Translations under genes and position numbers: made by a program | Part shown: in pieces, positions 44,397-52,755 of the stretch | How the letters are laid out: the number at the start of each line of letters is the position of its first letter | How positions within the stretch are numbered: the stretch's first letter is position 1 | The notes under the pieces: model-generated | What the model was told of the DNA's origin: nothing | The model's input: only the letters and a program-made list of their open reading frames with translations | Databases searched by the model: none | NCBI GenBank assembly: GCA_004296955.1 | Contig: SCVB01000067.1 | Span: 1 to 55,486, forward strand | Reading direction: 5' to 3' | Source of the DNA: Brevundimonas sp. | GTDB lineage: Bacteria; Pseudomonadota; Alphaproteobacteria; Caulobacterales; Caulobacteraceae | Length of the DNA: 55,486 nucleotides

Positions 44397-45122
44397 CTAG
44401 AGGCCCGCCGCGGCCTTCAGGGCCTCGAAATCCTCGGGCAGAGGGGCCTCGACGGTGCGATAGCCGCCGGCGGGGTGGGGGAAGGTCAATTTGGCCGCGT
44501 GCAGCATCAGGCGCGGCGCGGCGCGGCCGGCGAAGGTCAGGGCCCCGCCGTAGCGGGCGTCGCCGGCCAGGGGCCGGCCGATCGAGGCCATGTGGACGCG
44601 CAGCTGGTGCATCCGTCCGGTGGCGGGATCCAGCTCGACCAGCGCGCCGTCTTCCGAGGCCGACAGCGTGCGATAGCGGCTCAGCGCCGCCTGGGCGCCC
44701 GGGGTGTCGGGCGTGACCGCGCGCATATAGCTCTCGCGGCCGATCTCCTGGCGCAGCAGGGGCGTCTCGATGGTCCCCGCCCTCGGCTCGGGCGCGGCGG
44801 ACAGCAGGGCCAGATAGGTCTTTTTGAACCGCCGCGCCTGCATCGCCTTGCCGAGGAAGCCGGCGGCGAGCTTGGTCTTCGCCGCGAGGATGACGCCCGA
44901 GGTGTCGCGGTCCAGCCGGTGCACCAGATCGGGCCGCTTGCCGTTCGAGCGGGCGAAGGCCCACAGCAGGTCGTCCAGCGTATGGGCCTGGATCCGGCCG
45001 CCCTGGCTCGACAGGCCGGCGGGCTTGTTGAAGGCGATGACGGCCTCGTCCTCGTGGATGATCCACGAGCGGACGGCGGCGATCTCGGCTTCGCTCAGGG
45101 CAACGGGGGTACGGTCGGTCAC
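44397..45122 (-). CDS. RluA-family pseudouridine synthase without S4 domain
   Basis: 241 aa. The catalytic domain starts almost at once (IIHEDEAVIAFNKPAGLSSQ), with HRLDRDTSG holding nucleophile Asp71 and the GRMHQLRVHMASIGRPLAGDARYGG motif. No S4 domain is present, as in RluA and TruC types that act on 23S rRNA position 746, tRNA position 32 or tRNA position 65. This is the third pseudouridine synthase in the window and clearly different from the one at 40858-41892. Confidence 0.9.
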   Translation of the reverse strand: MTDRTPVALSEAEIAAVRSWIIHEDEAVIAFNKPAGLSSQGGRIQAHTLDDLLWAFARSNGKRPDLVHRLDRDTSGVILAAKTKLAAGFLGKAMQARRFKKTYLALLSAAPEPRAGTIETPLLRQEIGRESYMRAVTPDTPGAQAALSRYRTLSASEDGALVELDPATGRMHQLRVHMASIGRPLAGDARYGGALTFAGRAAPRLMLHAAKLTFPHPAGGYRTVEAPLPEDFEALKAAAGL

Positions 45123-45162
45123 CGCGCCTGCATAGGCGAAAGACCGACCGTCCGTCAGCCCC

Positions 45163-45606
45163 TCAGCGCAGGACGCCCTTGCGGGTCATCATCCGGGCGT
45201 ACCAGATGAAGAACAGGCAGGCGGCGCCGATCACGATCTGCATCGGCCACATATTGCCCATAACCTCCATTCCGTCCGACAGGGCGAAGCTGTAGATCGC
45301 GCCCGCGAGCCAGCCCAGGAAGGACGCCACGAAGACCGGCAGCGCCCATTTGCGGCGCAAGAGCAGCAAGAGCGCGCCGAGCAATCCGCCCCAGACGCCG
45401 ATCGCCCAGGCCGCGTGGGTCCAGGCCGGCATGGCGTCAAAATAGGCGATCTGGGCCGCGGTCATGCCCATGCTGGTCAGCCAGGCCTCGCCCTGCATCT
45501 GCGTCATGAAATAGTCGACGCAGCCGAAGCCGTTCCACAGCAGGGCCACGACCCCGACGACCCAGAGATGCCAGGGCGTGCGGATGGTCTGTCCCATGCC
45601 GCTCAT
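45163..45606 (-). CDS. Small four-helix membrane protein (tandem paralogue 2)
   Basis: 147 aa with four membrane helices. It begins TPWHLWVVGVVALLWNGFGCVDYFMTQMQGEAW, nearly the same pattern as the preceding gene, so the two arose by tandem duplication. No named family is recognised; the PWHLW..LWN..G..D signature recurs in alphaproteobacterial sugar-pump-like or unknown membrane proteins. ATG 45606 overlaps the upstream stop by 4 bp (ATGA). Confidence 0.75.
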   Translation of the reverse strand: MSGMGQTIRTPWHLWVVGVVALLWNGFGCVDYFMTQMQGEAWLTSMGMTAAQIAYFDAMPAWTHAAWAIGVWGGLLGALLLLLRRKWALPVFVASFLGWLAGAIYSFALSDGMEVMGNMWPMQIVIGAACLFFIWYARMMTRKGVLR

Positions 45607-46049
45607 GACAGCACCCCCTTCTTCCCCATGGTCCAGGCGTAGGCGGCCAGAACGGCGGCGATCAGCACGATGACCCAGGGCATGTAGCTCATCATGGCCA
45701 TGGCCTGGGGCAGCGGCGGCATCGGGTTGGCGAGGCCGTAGGCGAGGCTGCCCACGGCGCCGAGCAGCGACAGGCCGAAGGCCGGAACCGCCAGCTTGTT
45801 GCGCATCAACAGCAGGACCGAACCCGCCACCGCGCCCCAGACGCCGAGCACCCACGGCACATACATCCACGTCGGCATGGCGTTGTAATAGGCGACCATG
45901 GCGTCGGTCATGCCGGACGCGCGCCAGTAGGTCTCGCCCTGGGTCACGCTCATCACGAAATCATAGCCGCCGAAGGCGTTCCACAGCAGGGAAATCACCC
46001 CCGCCGCCCAGAGATGCCACGGCGTCGCGCCCTTCATCGTATCGGTCAT
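45603..46049 (-). CDS. Small four-helix membrane protein (tandem paralogue 1)
   Basis: 148 aa, four membrane helices, N-terminus ATPWHLWAAGVISLLWNAFGGYDFVMSVTQGETYW aligned residue by residue with the next gene, then AYYNAMPTWMYVPWVLGVWGAVAGSVLLLMRN, also conserved in the second copy. Function unknown; the two probably form a heterodimer, as expected from coupled translation. ATG 46049 has GGGAGG upstream. Confidence 0.77.
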   Translation of the reverse strand: MTDTMKGATPWHLWAAGVISLLWNAFGGYDFVMSVTQGETYWRASGMTDAMVAYYNAMPTWMYVPWVLGVWGAVAGSVLLLMRNKLAVPAFGLSLLGAVGSLAYGLANPMPPLPQAMAMMSYMPWVIVLIAAVLAAYAWTMGKKGVLS

Positions 46050-46111
46050 CTTCCCCTCCCAAGGTTGATCGATGGGCGGAAGCTAGACCCAAAACCGCTG
46101 TTACGGCAACG

Positions 46112-46486
46112 CTAGCCCGCGGGGACGCGCCAAGGCGGGTTCACGCGGTTCTCGCCGGCGAAATACAGGCAAAGGCGATGACCATCGGGATCGCGGAGCC
46201 AGGCCTCGCGCCAGAGCCAGACCTGGTCGACCGCATCGCTGTCAAAGATGACGCCGGCGGCCTTAAGGGCGGCGACCCGTTCGTCGAGATCGTCGCTTTC
46301 GAAGTAGACGGCCGTCCCGCCCGGCGAGACGGCCTCGGCGAGATGGATCGAGAAGGTCGCGCCGCCCGGGCAGAGGAAGCGGGCGTAGTGGTCGCTGGAC
46401 ACGATCAGCTCCAGCCCGAGACGCTGATAGAAGGCGCGGGCGCGGGGGATGTCGGAGACCTCGAGGGTGACCTGGTTGAGATTCAT
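46112..46486 (-). CDS. VOC/glyoxalase family protein
   Basis: 124 aa with a paired beta-alpha-beta-beta-beta fold. NQVTLEVSDIPRARAFYQRLGLELI opens the first module and DPDGHRLCLYF closes the second; the Glu/His metal-ligand pattern is incomplete, so catalysis is unsure. It might be a bleomycin-resistance-like binding protein or dioxygenase-type enzyme. The start overlaps the rarA stop by 4 bp (46483-46486), indicating cotranscription. Confidence 0.87.
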   Translation of the reverse strand: MNLNQVTLEVSDIPRARAFYQRLGLELIVSSDHYARFLCPGGATFSIHLAEAVSPGGTAVYFESDDLDERVAALKAAGVIFDSDAVDQVWLWREAWLRDPDGHRLCLYFAGENRVNPPWRVPAG

Positions 46487-47793
46487 GCCTGATCCTCCTG
46501 CGCCTTCGCCCGCATCGCCGCCCAGCGTTCCAAACGCTCCCTGACCTTGGCCTCATGCCCCTCGCCTTTCGGGGCGTAGAAGACGCGGCGCTCCATCTCA
46601 TCGGGGAAGAAGTTCGCGCCCGAGAAGCCCTCGGGAGTGTCGGGGTCGTACTGGTAGCCCTTGCCGTAGCCGAGCGACTTCATCAGCTTGGTCGGGGCGT
46701 TGCGGATGTGGGCGGGGGGCATCAGGGAGCCGGTTTCGGCGGCCGCCCGCTTGGCGGCCTTGAAGGCTTCGTAGACGCCGACCGACTTAGGCGCGGTGGC
46801 GAGGTGGACTACCGCCTGGGCCAGGGCCAGTTCGCCTTCCGGGGAGCCGAGGAAGTCGTACGTATCCTTCGCTGCATTGGCGACCAGCAAGGACAGCGGG
46901 TCGGCCTCGCCGATGTCCTCGACCGCCATGCGCACGATGCGGCGGGCCAGATACAGCGGATCCTCGCCGCCGTTCAGCATCCGCGCCAGCCAGTAGAGGG
47001 CCGCATCCGGGTCCGATCCTCGAACCGATTTATGCAGCGCCGATATGAGATTGTAGTGCTCTTCTCGACTCTTGTCGTAAGCTGGGGCGCGCTTCTGCAG
47101 GATGCCGGCCAGGGCCTGGACGTCCAGCGGTCCGGTCTCCGTCAGGTCGAACAGCACCTCGGACATGGTCAGCAGATAGCGGCCGTCGCCGTCGGCCAGG
47201 GCGAGCAGGGCCTGACGGGCTTCCGGCGTCAGCGGCAGGGTTTTGCCCTCCTGCGCCTCGGCCCGAATCAACAGTTGATCGAGAGCCGCGTCGTCCAGCC
47301 GCTTCAGCACATAGACCTGGCTGCGCGACAGCAGGGCCCCGTTCAGCTCGAACGACGGGTTCTCGGTCGTGGCCCCGACGAGGGTGACGATCCCCTCCTC
47401 CACGAACGGCAGGAAGCCGTCCTGCTGGGCGCGATTGAAGCGATGGATCTCGTCGACGAATAGCAGGGTCGACTGGCCGGCGGCGCGGCGCATCCGGGCC
47501 GCCTCGAAGGCCTTCTTGAGGTCGGCGACGCCCGAGAAGACGGCGCTGATCTGCTGGAACTGGTAACCCGCCGCCTGTGCCAGGAGGCGGGCGATGGTGG
47601 TCTTGCCGGTGCCCGGAGGCCCCCACAGGATCATCGAGCCCAGACGCCCGGCCTCGACCATGCGCCGGATCGGCCCGCCCTCGCCCAGCAGATGGTCCTG
47701 GCCCACCACCTCGTCGAGGGTGCGCGGCCGCAGGCGGTCGGCGAGCGGCGCGTCGGGAGGATGGATGCCGGAGGCTTCGAACAGGTCGGTCAT
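46483..47793 (-). CDS. rarA: Replication-associated recombination protein RarA (MgsA)
   Basis: 436 aa AAA+ ATPase that acts at stalled replication forks. It begins with [22 protein letters not shown], has Walker [10 protein letters not shown] (58-66), Walker [12 protein letters not shown] and the sensor 1 GATTENPSF, then the RarA-specific C-terminal segment [28 protein letters not shown] and the tetramerisation domain with [24 protein letters not shown]. Complete and typical in every part. Confidence 0.95.
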   Translation of the reverse strand: MTDLFEASGIHPPDAPLADRLRPRTLDEVVGQDHLLGEGGPIRRMVEAGRLGSMILWGPPGTGKTTIARLLAQAAGYQFQQISAVFSGVADLKKAFEAARMRRAAGQSTLLFVDEIHRFNRAQQDGFLPFVEEGIVTLVGATTENPSFELNGALLSRSQVYVLKRLDDAALDQLLIRAEAQEGKTLPLTPEARQALLALADGDGRYLLTMSEVLFDLTETGPLDVQALAGILQKRAPAYDKSREEHYNLISALHKSVRGSDPDAALYWLARMLNGGEDPLYLARRIVRMAVEDIGEADPLSLLVANAAKDTYDFLGSPEGELALAQAVVHLATAPKSVGVYEAFKAAKRAAAETGSLMPPAHIRNAPTKLMKSLGYGKGYQYDPDTPEGFSGANFFPDEMERRVFYAPKGEGHEAKVRERLERWAAMRAKAQEDQA

Positions 47794-47866
47794 GCGAGGT
47801 CAGAGATAGGCGTTACCGGCGCGCATTTCACGCGTTAGTGTGGGTGCGAACCGAGGAGACCGCGAC

Positions 47867-48289
47867 ATGGCTGACGACCACACCGCGCAGGGCCCGACCA
47901 CGGGCGTCACGCCCCATCTGACCATTCCCTCGCGGGGCGGCCAGGCGGCGATCGAATTCTACACGCGCGCCTTCGGGGCGGTTGAGGTGCGGCGCATGCT
48001 GGCCGAGGACGGCGAGCGGCTGATGCATGCCCATCTGACGATAAACGGGGGCAGCGTGATGCTGAACGATGAATTCCCCGAGATGAACGGCGAACAGGAC
48101 ATCGTCCCCAAGGGCGTCACCCTCCACCTGCAGGTCGATGACGCCGACGAATGGTGGAAACGGGCCCTGCTCGCGGGCGGCGTGCCGCTGTTTCCGTTGG
48201 CCGATCAATTCTGGGGCGACCGCTACGGTCAGATTCGCGACCCGTTTGGCCACACCTGGTCGATCGGATCGCCCGTGAAAGCGAAATAG
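47867..48289 (+). CDS. VOC family protein (PhnB-like)
   Basis: 140 aa, single VOC module pair of the PhnB/YdhR-like group: GVTPHLTIPSRGGQAAIEFYTRAFGAVEV at the start, AHLTINGGSVMLNDEFPEM in the middle and DQFWGDRYGQIRDPFGHTWSIG at the end, which is the family's characteristic tail. Function unknown. ATG 47867 has GGAGACC upstream; nine more codons are open but have no ribosome site. Divergent from rarA. Confidence 0.9.
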   Translation: MADDHTAQGPTTGVTPHLTIPSRGGQAAIEFYTRAFGAVEVRRMLAEDGERLMHAHLTINGGSVMLNDEFPEMNGEQDIVPKGVTLHLQVDDADEWWKRALLAGGVPLFPLADQFWGDRYGQIRDPFGHTWSIGSPVKAK

Positions 48290-48328
48290 CGCGAAGTCCG
48301 GCTCCTGCTGACCCGTCGCCGGCCGGGG

Positions 48329-48361
48329 TTGACGCGCCGCCACCCGTCAGCTATTTCTGAC
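48329..48361 (+). promoter_or_regulatory. Sigma-73-like promoter with operator dyad for the ArsR-type gene
   Basis: TTGACGC (48329-48335), 14 bp, then GCTATTTC (48350-48357) matches the Caulobacter housekeeping consensus TTGACGS-N10-14-GCTANAWC at all but one position. GTCAG (48346-48350) and CTGAC (48357-48361) form a dyad around the -10, a likely autoregulatory site. ATG 48364 is only six bases after the -10, so the message should be leaderless. Confidence 0.65.
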
Positions 48362-48363
48362 AT

Positions 48364-48699
48364 ATGAAAGAGATTGATCAGGCCAGGTCGGCCGGTGATC
48401 GTCTGCTGGCGATCCTGGCGGCTTTGGCCAGTCCGCACCGGCTGAGGATCATCGCGGCCTTGTCATCGGGGGGACGGAACTACGTGAGTCAGCTGGCGCG
48501 CGATATCGGCATCAGCCGGCCCCTGTTGCATCTGCATCTGCAGAAGCTCGAGGACGCCGGACTGGTCACCAGTCGGCTCGAACTGTCCGAGGACGGCAAG
48601 GCGCTCAACTATTTCGAGGTCACCGACTTCGATCTTCCACTCAATGCGGCGGCGATCGCCGAGGTCGCGGACTCCGTGTCCGTCAGCTCCGAAAAGTAG
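48364..48699 (+). CDS. ArsR-type winged-helix transcriptional regulator
   Basis: 111 aa. LAILAALASPHRLRIIAALSSGGRNYVSQLARDIGISRPLLHLHLQKLEDAGLV spans the whole HTH; the wing is in SRLELSEDGKALNYFEVT. It has no cysteines for metal binding, so it responds to something else or only to its own level. The next gene, a small membrane protein, starts 13 bp after the stop with its own GAGGGG site. Initiation is probably leaderless. Confidence 0.88.
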   Translation: MKEIDQARSAGDRLLAILAALASPHRLRIIAALSSGGRNYVSQLARDIGISRPLLHLHLQKLEDAGLVTSRLELSEDGKALNYFEVTDFDLPLNAAAIAEVADSVSVSSEK

Positions 48700-48711
48700 A
48701 GGGGATTTCCC

Positions 48712-48969
48712 ATGTCCGAGTTCGTGTATTTCACCACCCTGTGCCTGATGCTGGGGACCGTCCTTCTGGTGTTCGGCATGCGCTATCTCTCGGCGGCGAC
48801 GCAGGCCCGGGCCCGGGTCGCCAGTGAGAACAGCTACCGCCAGCTTGCTGAAGCGGCGGCCGCCGCCCAGCCTGGAACGGCCACGGCCCTGGCCTCCATC
48901 CAGTCGACCCTGGCGGACGTCGACACACGACTTGCGGCGGTCGAAAAGGTCCTCAGGGACGTCGGCTAG
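48712..48969 (+). CDS. Small membrane protein with coiled coil, in operon with an ArsR-type regulator
   Basis: 85 aa. One N-terminal membrane helix (FVYFTTLCLMLGTVLLVFGMRY, residues 4-25) is followed by an Ala-rich helical tail with heptads (SIQSTLADVDTRLAAVEKVLRDVG). The architecture is that of PspB-like or other small regulators of membrane stress, but no family is certain. It is cotranscribed with the winged-helix gene and could signal to it. After it, 48970-49141 has no gene; it contains three tandem CTCGAC units at 49031-49048. Confidence 0.75.
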   Translation: MSEFVYFTTLCLMLGTVLLVFGMRYLSAATQARARVASENSYRQLAEAAAAAQPGTATALASIQSTLADVDTRLAAVEKVLRDVG

Positions 48970-49141
48970 CCTGCCCGGCCGGGCGCCCGTCAGAAGAGGG
49001 TGACGGCGCGCGGCCCTGCCCGCCGCCGCCCTCGACCTCGACCTCGACCACATCCCATTCCCGCGATCCGGGTCCCTGGCCCGGAGCGAAAACCCGCGCG
49101 CCTGATCCAGGCGACCGTCAATTCCGAAAGAAGCGCCCGAG

Positions 49142-49876
49142 ATGAAAAGCTGGACGATTGAGGCGCGGCCTCAGCTGTATGCGCGGCTTGCCGGCCTGAC
49201 CTATCTGTTTGTCATCCTTTTCGGCGGCTATTCCGAAGGTGTCGTCATGAGCGCCCTGATCGTGCCCGGCGACGCGGCGGCGACAGCCCGCAACATTCTC
49301 GGGGCGGAGTCGGTCTGGCGCCTGAGCGTCGGCGGCAACCTGCTGGTCCCGATCCTGGCGGTGCTGCAACTGTGGATCGAATATCTGCTGTTGAAACCGG
49401 TGAGCCGGAACCTGGCGCTGCTGTTTGTGCTGTTCAACGGCGTCTCCCTGGCGATCGAAACGGTGAGCAAGCTGTTCCTGCTCATGGTCGCCCCCGTCCT
49501 GTCCGATCCGGGGTACGCCGCCGTCTTCGCGCCCGACCAGGTCTACGCCCTGGCCGACCTGATGCTCACGGCGCATGACATCGCCTTCCACATCGCCCTG
49601 CTGTTTTTCGGCATCGCCTGCATTCTCAGCGGCTCGCTGATCTTCCGGTCGGGATACCTGCCGAAATTCCTCGGCGTCCTGATGGGGCTCGCGGGCGTCA
49701 GCTATCTGACGGCCACCTTCGGAGCCCTGTTCGCCCCGGCCTTCGGCCAGGCCATCAGTCCATGGATCCTGCTGCCGGTGCTTGTCGGCGAGTCGGCCCT
49801 CTGTCTCTGGTTGCTGATCATGGGCGTGAACCTGCCCCGCTGGCGCGCCCGGCTGGAGACGTCCGAGCGGGTGTAG
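49142..49876 (+). CDS. DUF4386 family membrane protein
   Basis: 244 aa, six or seven membrane helices. The opening RLAGLTYLFVILFGGYSEG and the LLPVLVGESALCLWLLIMGVN ending fit DUF4386, an uncharacterised family. The ATG follows GAAAGAAGCGCCCGAG, a moderate ribosome site. It may be the third gene of the ArsR-type unit, although 172 bp separates them. Confidence 0.87.
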   Translation: MKSWTIEARPQLYARLAGLTYLFVILFGGYSEGVVMSALIVPGDAAATARNILGAESVWRLSVGGNLLVPILAVLQLWIEYLLLKPVSRNLALLFVLFNGVSLAIETVSKLFLLMVAPVLSDPGYAAVFAPDQVYALADLMLTAHDIAFHIALLFFGIACILSGSLIFRSGYLPKFLGVLMGLAGVSYLTATFGALFAPAFGQAISPWILLPVLVGESALCLWLLIMGVNLPRWRARLETSERV

Positions 49877-49907
49877 CCCCCTGGACGGAACCGCCGGGGT
49901 CGTCCCG

Positions 49908-51293
49908 TCAGCTGATGCGGCCGCTGATGCGCTGTCCCCGGCGGTTTATGATCAGCTCCGATCCGCGACCAACGTCGGCGAGCTGCTGCACCGAGGTCAC
50001 CGCGCGCCCGTTGACCGACAGGATGACGTCGCCGCCCTGCAGCCCCACCCGGTTGGCGTAGCTGCCGCGCTGCACCCGGCCGACGATGACGCCGCTGGCG
50101 AAGGGATCGCCGCCGAGGCTGTCGGCCAGGGCCGGGTTCAGGACCAGAACCTGGGCGCCGGCCAGAGCCCCAGAGCGAACGATCGTCGCCCGGTCGATGT
50201 CGGCGTCGCCCGGAAGGGGCTGGACGCGCGCGTTGAGGGTCTGGGTCCGGCCGTCCCGGAGCACCGTGACCTTCACCGTCTCATCAGGCTCGCGCGTGCC
50301 GACCCGGAAATTGAGCCCGCCCTGGTCATTGATCTCGGCCCCGTCGACGGCGGTGATGATGTCGCCCTCGCGCAGGCCGGCCCGGGCGCCGGGACCGTTG
50401 GGCCAGACCTCGGTGACCACCAGCCCCTGCGGCCGGTCGAGCCCGAGGCTGCGGGCGATCTCGGCCGAGACCCCCTCCCCTTTCACGCCCAGCCACGGCC
50501 GCACCACGACGGTGGCGCCCCCGACGGCGGAATCGACCACCCGTTTGACCATCGAGGCCGGCACGGCGAAGCCGACGCCCGAGGACGAGCCCGAGCGCGA
50601 GAAGATGGCGGTGTTGATGCCGATCAGGTCGCCGTCCATGTCGACCAGAGCGCCGCCCGAATTGCCCGGATTGATGGCCGCGTCGGTCTGGATGAAGGAG
50701 CCGCTGTCGCTGATCCCCGTCTCGGTCCGGTTCAGGGCCGAGATGATGCCGTTGGTCACGGTCTGGCCGACGCCGAAGGGATTGCCGATGGCCAGGACCA
50801 GATCGCCGATCTGCTGTTCCTCGCGGTCGTCGATGTTGAGGGTCGGCAGGCGCTCGTTGACGCCTTCCAGCTGCAGCACGGCGATGTCGGACCGTTCGTC
50901 GGCCAGCACCACCCGGGCGTCGAACTCGCGCCGGTCGTTCAGCACCACCTTGATCTGCTGCATGCCGTTGATGACGTGATAGTTGGTCACCACCACCCCG
51001 TCTGCGCGGACGATGACGCCGGAGCCGACCGAGCCGACCTGCTGGGCGCGCGGTCCCTGACCGAACATCGACCAGAAGGGATCCTGGACCTGCTGGACCC
51101 CGCGCGCGGAGACATTGACCACGGCCGGGGCGGCGGTGCGGACGACGGGGGCGAAGCTGGACTTCATCGCCAGGGCGTCGCCGGGAACCACGCGGTTTTC
51201 GGAGAAGACGCCGTCCTGGGCCTGACTGTCGTTCGGTTGTCCGCAGGCTGCGAGCGTGAGGGCGACGGCGAGAACGAGCGAGTGGGTCTTCAT
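49908..51293 (-). CDS. DegP/DegQ-like periplasmic serine protease, lipoprotein form
   Basis: 461 aa HtrA-family protease/chaperone. The N-terminus MKTHSLVLAVALTLAAC ends in a lipobox (Cys17), unlike classical soluble DegP, so it should be anchored to a membrane. The catalytic triad is His106 (NYHVING), Asp136 (RSDIAVL) and Ser212 (GNSGGA). Two PDZ domains follow (about 255-350 and 375-461), the second ending NRRGQRISGRIS. ATG 51293 was chosen; ATG 51299 or 51308 would add two or five residues. Divergent partners are absent; an MFS exporter lies upstream on the same strand. Confidence 0.93.
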   Translation of the reverse strand: MKTHSLVLAVALTLAACGQPNDSQAQDGVFSENRVVPGDALAMKSSFAPVVRTAAPAVVNVSARGVQQVQDPFWSMFGQGPRAQQVGSVGSGVIVRADGVVVTNYHVINGMQQIKVVLNDRREFDARVVLADERSDIAVLQLEGVNERLPTLNIDDREEQQIGDLVLAIGNPFGVGQTVTNGIISALNRTETGISDSGSFIQTDAAINPGNSGGALVDMDGDLIGINTAIFSRSGSSSGVGFAVPASMVKRVVDSAVGGATVVVRPWLGVKGEGVSAEIARSLGLDRPQGLVVTEVWPNGPGARAGLREGDIITAVDGAEINDQGGLNFRVGTREPDETVKVTVLRDGRTQTLNARVQPLPGDADIDRATIVRSGALAGAQVLVLNPALADSLGGDPFASGVIVGRVQRGSYANRVGLQGGDVILSVNGRAVTSVQQLADVGRGSELIINRRGQRISGRIS

Positions 51294-51354
51294 GATCATC
51301 CGATGCATCAGAAGGGTGATAGCCAGACCATTCCGCCCCGGATTCTGGACCGTA

Positions 51355-52617
51355 TCAAGGCGCCGTCGAGGCTTCGACGGCTGCCGATTCCTGACGTCCC
51401 GCCTGACGCCCGACCCACCAGCCGATGATCGCCGCCAGCAACAGCGCAACCGCCGCCAGATAGAAGGCCAGGCCGGGCATCTGGATGAGGGCGTGCTCGC
51501 CCACGGACACGGAATAGACCCAGCCGAAGAACAGCGGCGACATGACCCCGGCGATCGAGGCCACGCTCATATTGGCGCCCTGCAGCTGGCCCTGTTCGTC
51601 CTCGCCGACGCGGCGGGTCATCAGGGACTGCAGGGTGGGCATGGCCAGCCCCCACAGGGCGTTGGGCAGCATGGCGGCGATGAACCACAGCCCGTCCGGC
51701 GCCCAGCCCATGGCGGCGACGCCGATCGTGCCGCCGAACAGGCCCAGCACCATGGTTGTCCGGTCGCCCAGCCGCCTGACCACGGGCCCCACCAGAACGC
51801 CCTGCACCAGCATGTCGAGGACGCCGACCATGGCCAGCAACAGGCCGACCTCGCGTGGGCCCCAGTTGTAGCGCCAGGCGGCATAGAGGACGAACACCGC
51901 CGAGAAGACGTGGTGGGCGAAATAGAGCAGGAAATTCACGATCGCCAGGCCGCTGAGCTCGGTGTGGCGCTTGAGCAGGATCAGGGAGCCGACCGGATTG
52001 GCCCGCCTCCAGCTGAAGGCCATCCGCTTCTCGAGCGGCAGGCTCTCGGGCAGGACCAGCAGGCCGTAGAGGAAGGCCAGGGCCGACAGGCCCGCAGCGA
52101 ACCAGAACGGGACGCGGGGGCCGAACTCGCCGAGGAAGCCGCCCAGGATCGGCCCCAGCACGAAGCCGCCGGAAAAGGCCGCGCCTATCAGCCCATAGGC
52201 CCGGGCGCGCTTCTCGGGCGCGGTGATGTCGGCCATATAGGCGTAGACGGTGGTGAAGCTGGACGAGGTGATGCCGGCGATGATCCGGCCCAGGGCCAGC
52301 CACCACAGGTCCGGGGCCACGGCCATCAGCACATAGTCCAGCGCCAGACCGGCGCAGCTGATCAGGATGACCGGCCGACGGCCGTACTGGTCCGACAGGG
52401 AGCCGATGATCGGCGAACAGATGAACTGCATCCCCGCCCACAGGGCCACGAAGACGCCGTTGATGACGCCGGCCTGCGCGTTGGAGCCGACGAAATCCTC
52501 GATCAGGCCCGGCAGCACCGGGATGATGATGCCCATGGCCACGATGTCGAGCACCGCCGTCACGAAGATGAAGGCAAGCGCGGCGCGCTGGGTGCGGAGG
52601 CGGCTGAGGGCGGACAT
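51355..52617 (-). CDS. TCR/Tet-type MFS exporter
   Basis: 420 aa with 12 membrane helices. It starts ALAFIFVTAVLDIVAMGIIIPVLPGL, and motif A GSLSDQYGRRPV (about 72-83) and the helix-5 motif C region GAAFSGGFVLGPILGGFLGE mark a drug:H+ antiporter of the TetA-like group. Members in Caulobacterales are chromosomal and need not confer tetracycline resistance. 61 bp separate it from the protease gene on the same strand. Confidence 0.9.
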   Translation of the reverse strand: MSALSRLRTQRAALAFIFVTAVLDIVAMGIIIPVLPGLIEDFVGSNAQAGVINGVFVALWAGMQFICSPIIGSLSDQYGRRPVILISCAGLALDYVLMAVAPDLWWLALGRIIAGITSSSFTTVYAYMADITAPEKRARAYGLIGAAFSGGFVLGPILGGFLGEFGPRVPFWFAAGLSALAFLYGLLVLPESLPLEKRMAFSWRRANPVGSLILLKRHTELSGLAIVNFLLYFAHHVFSAVFVLYAAWRYNWGPREVGLLLAMVGVLDMLVQGVLVGPVVRRLGDRTTMVLGLFGGTIGVAAMGWAPDGLWFIAAMLPNALWGLAMPTLQSLMTRRVGEDEQGQLQGANMSVASIAGVMSPLFFGWVYSVSVGEHALIQMPGLAFYLAAVALLLAAIIGWWVGRQAGRQESAAVEASTAP

Positions 52618-52755
52618 GGCGGGCTCGAAATGCGGTCGCGCCTTCTAGCGGAAACGCCGTGGTCCGTCTCCCCCGGGGCGCCGCAAGCCGAGGTTGCGAA
52701 AGCTTAATGCCATGCCGCCTTGCACGATCGCGCGGCGCGGGGCCAAGCTGCCGCC

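Noticed and set aside
49031-49048. Three tandem CTCGAC units as a CRISPR-like or VNTR array
   Set aside because: Only three 6-bp units without spacers; too short to mean more than a local slippage repeat.
48970-49141. Minus-strand frame with VFAPGQGPGSREWDVVEVEVE-like residues
   Set aside because: It has no start codon, contains three tandem CTCGAC units that produce the Val-Glu repeat, and is bounded by stops after ~55 codons; at best a gene remnant.
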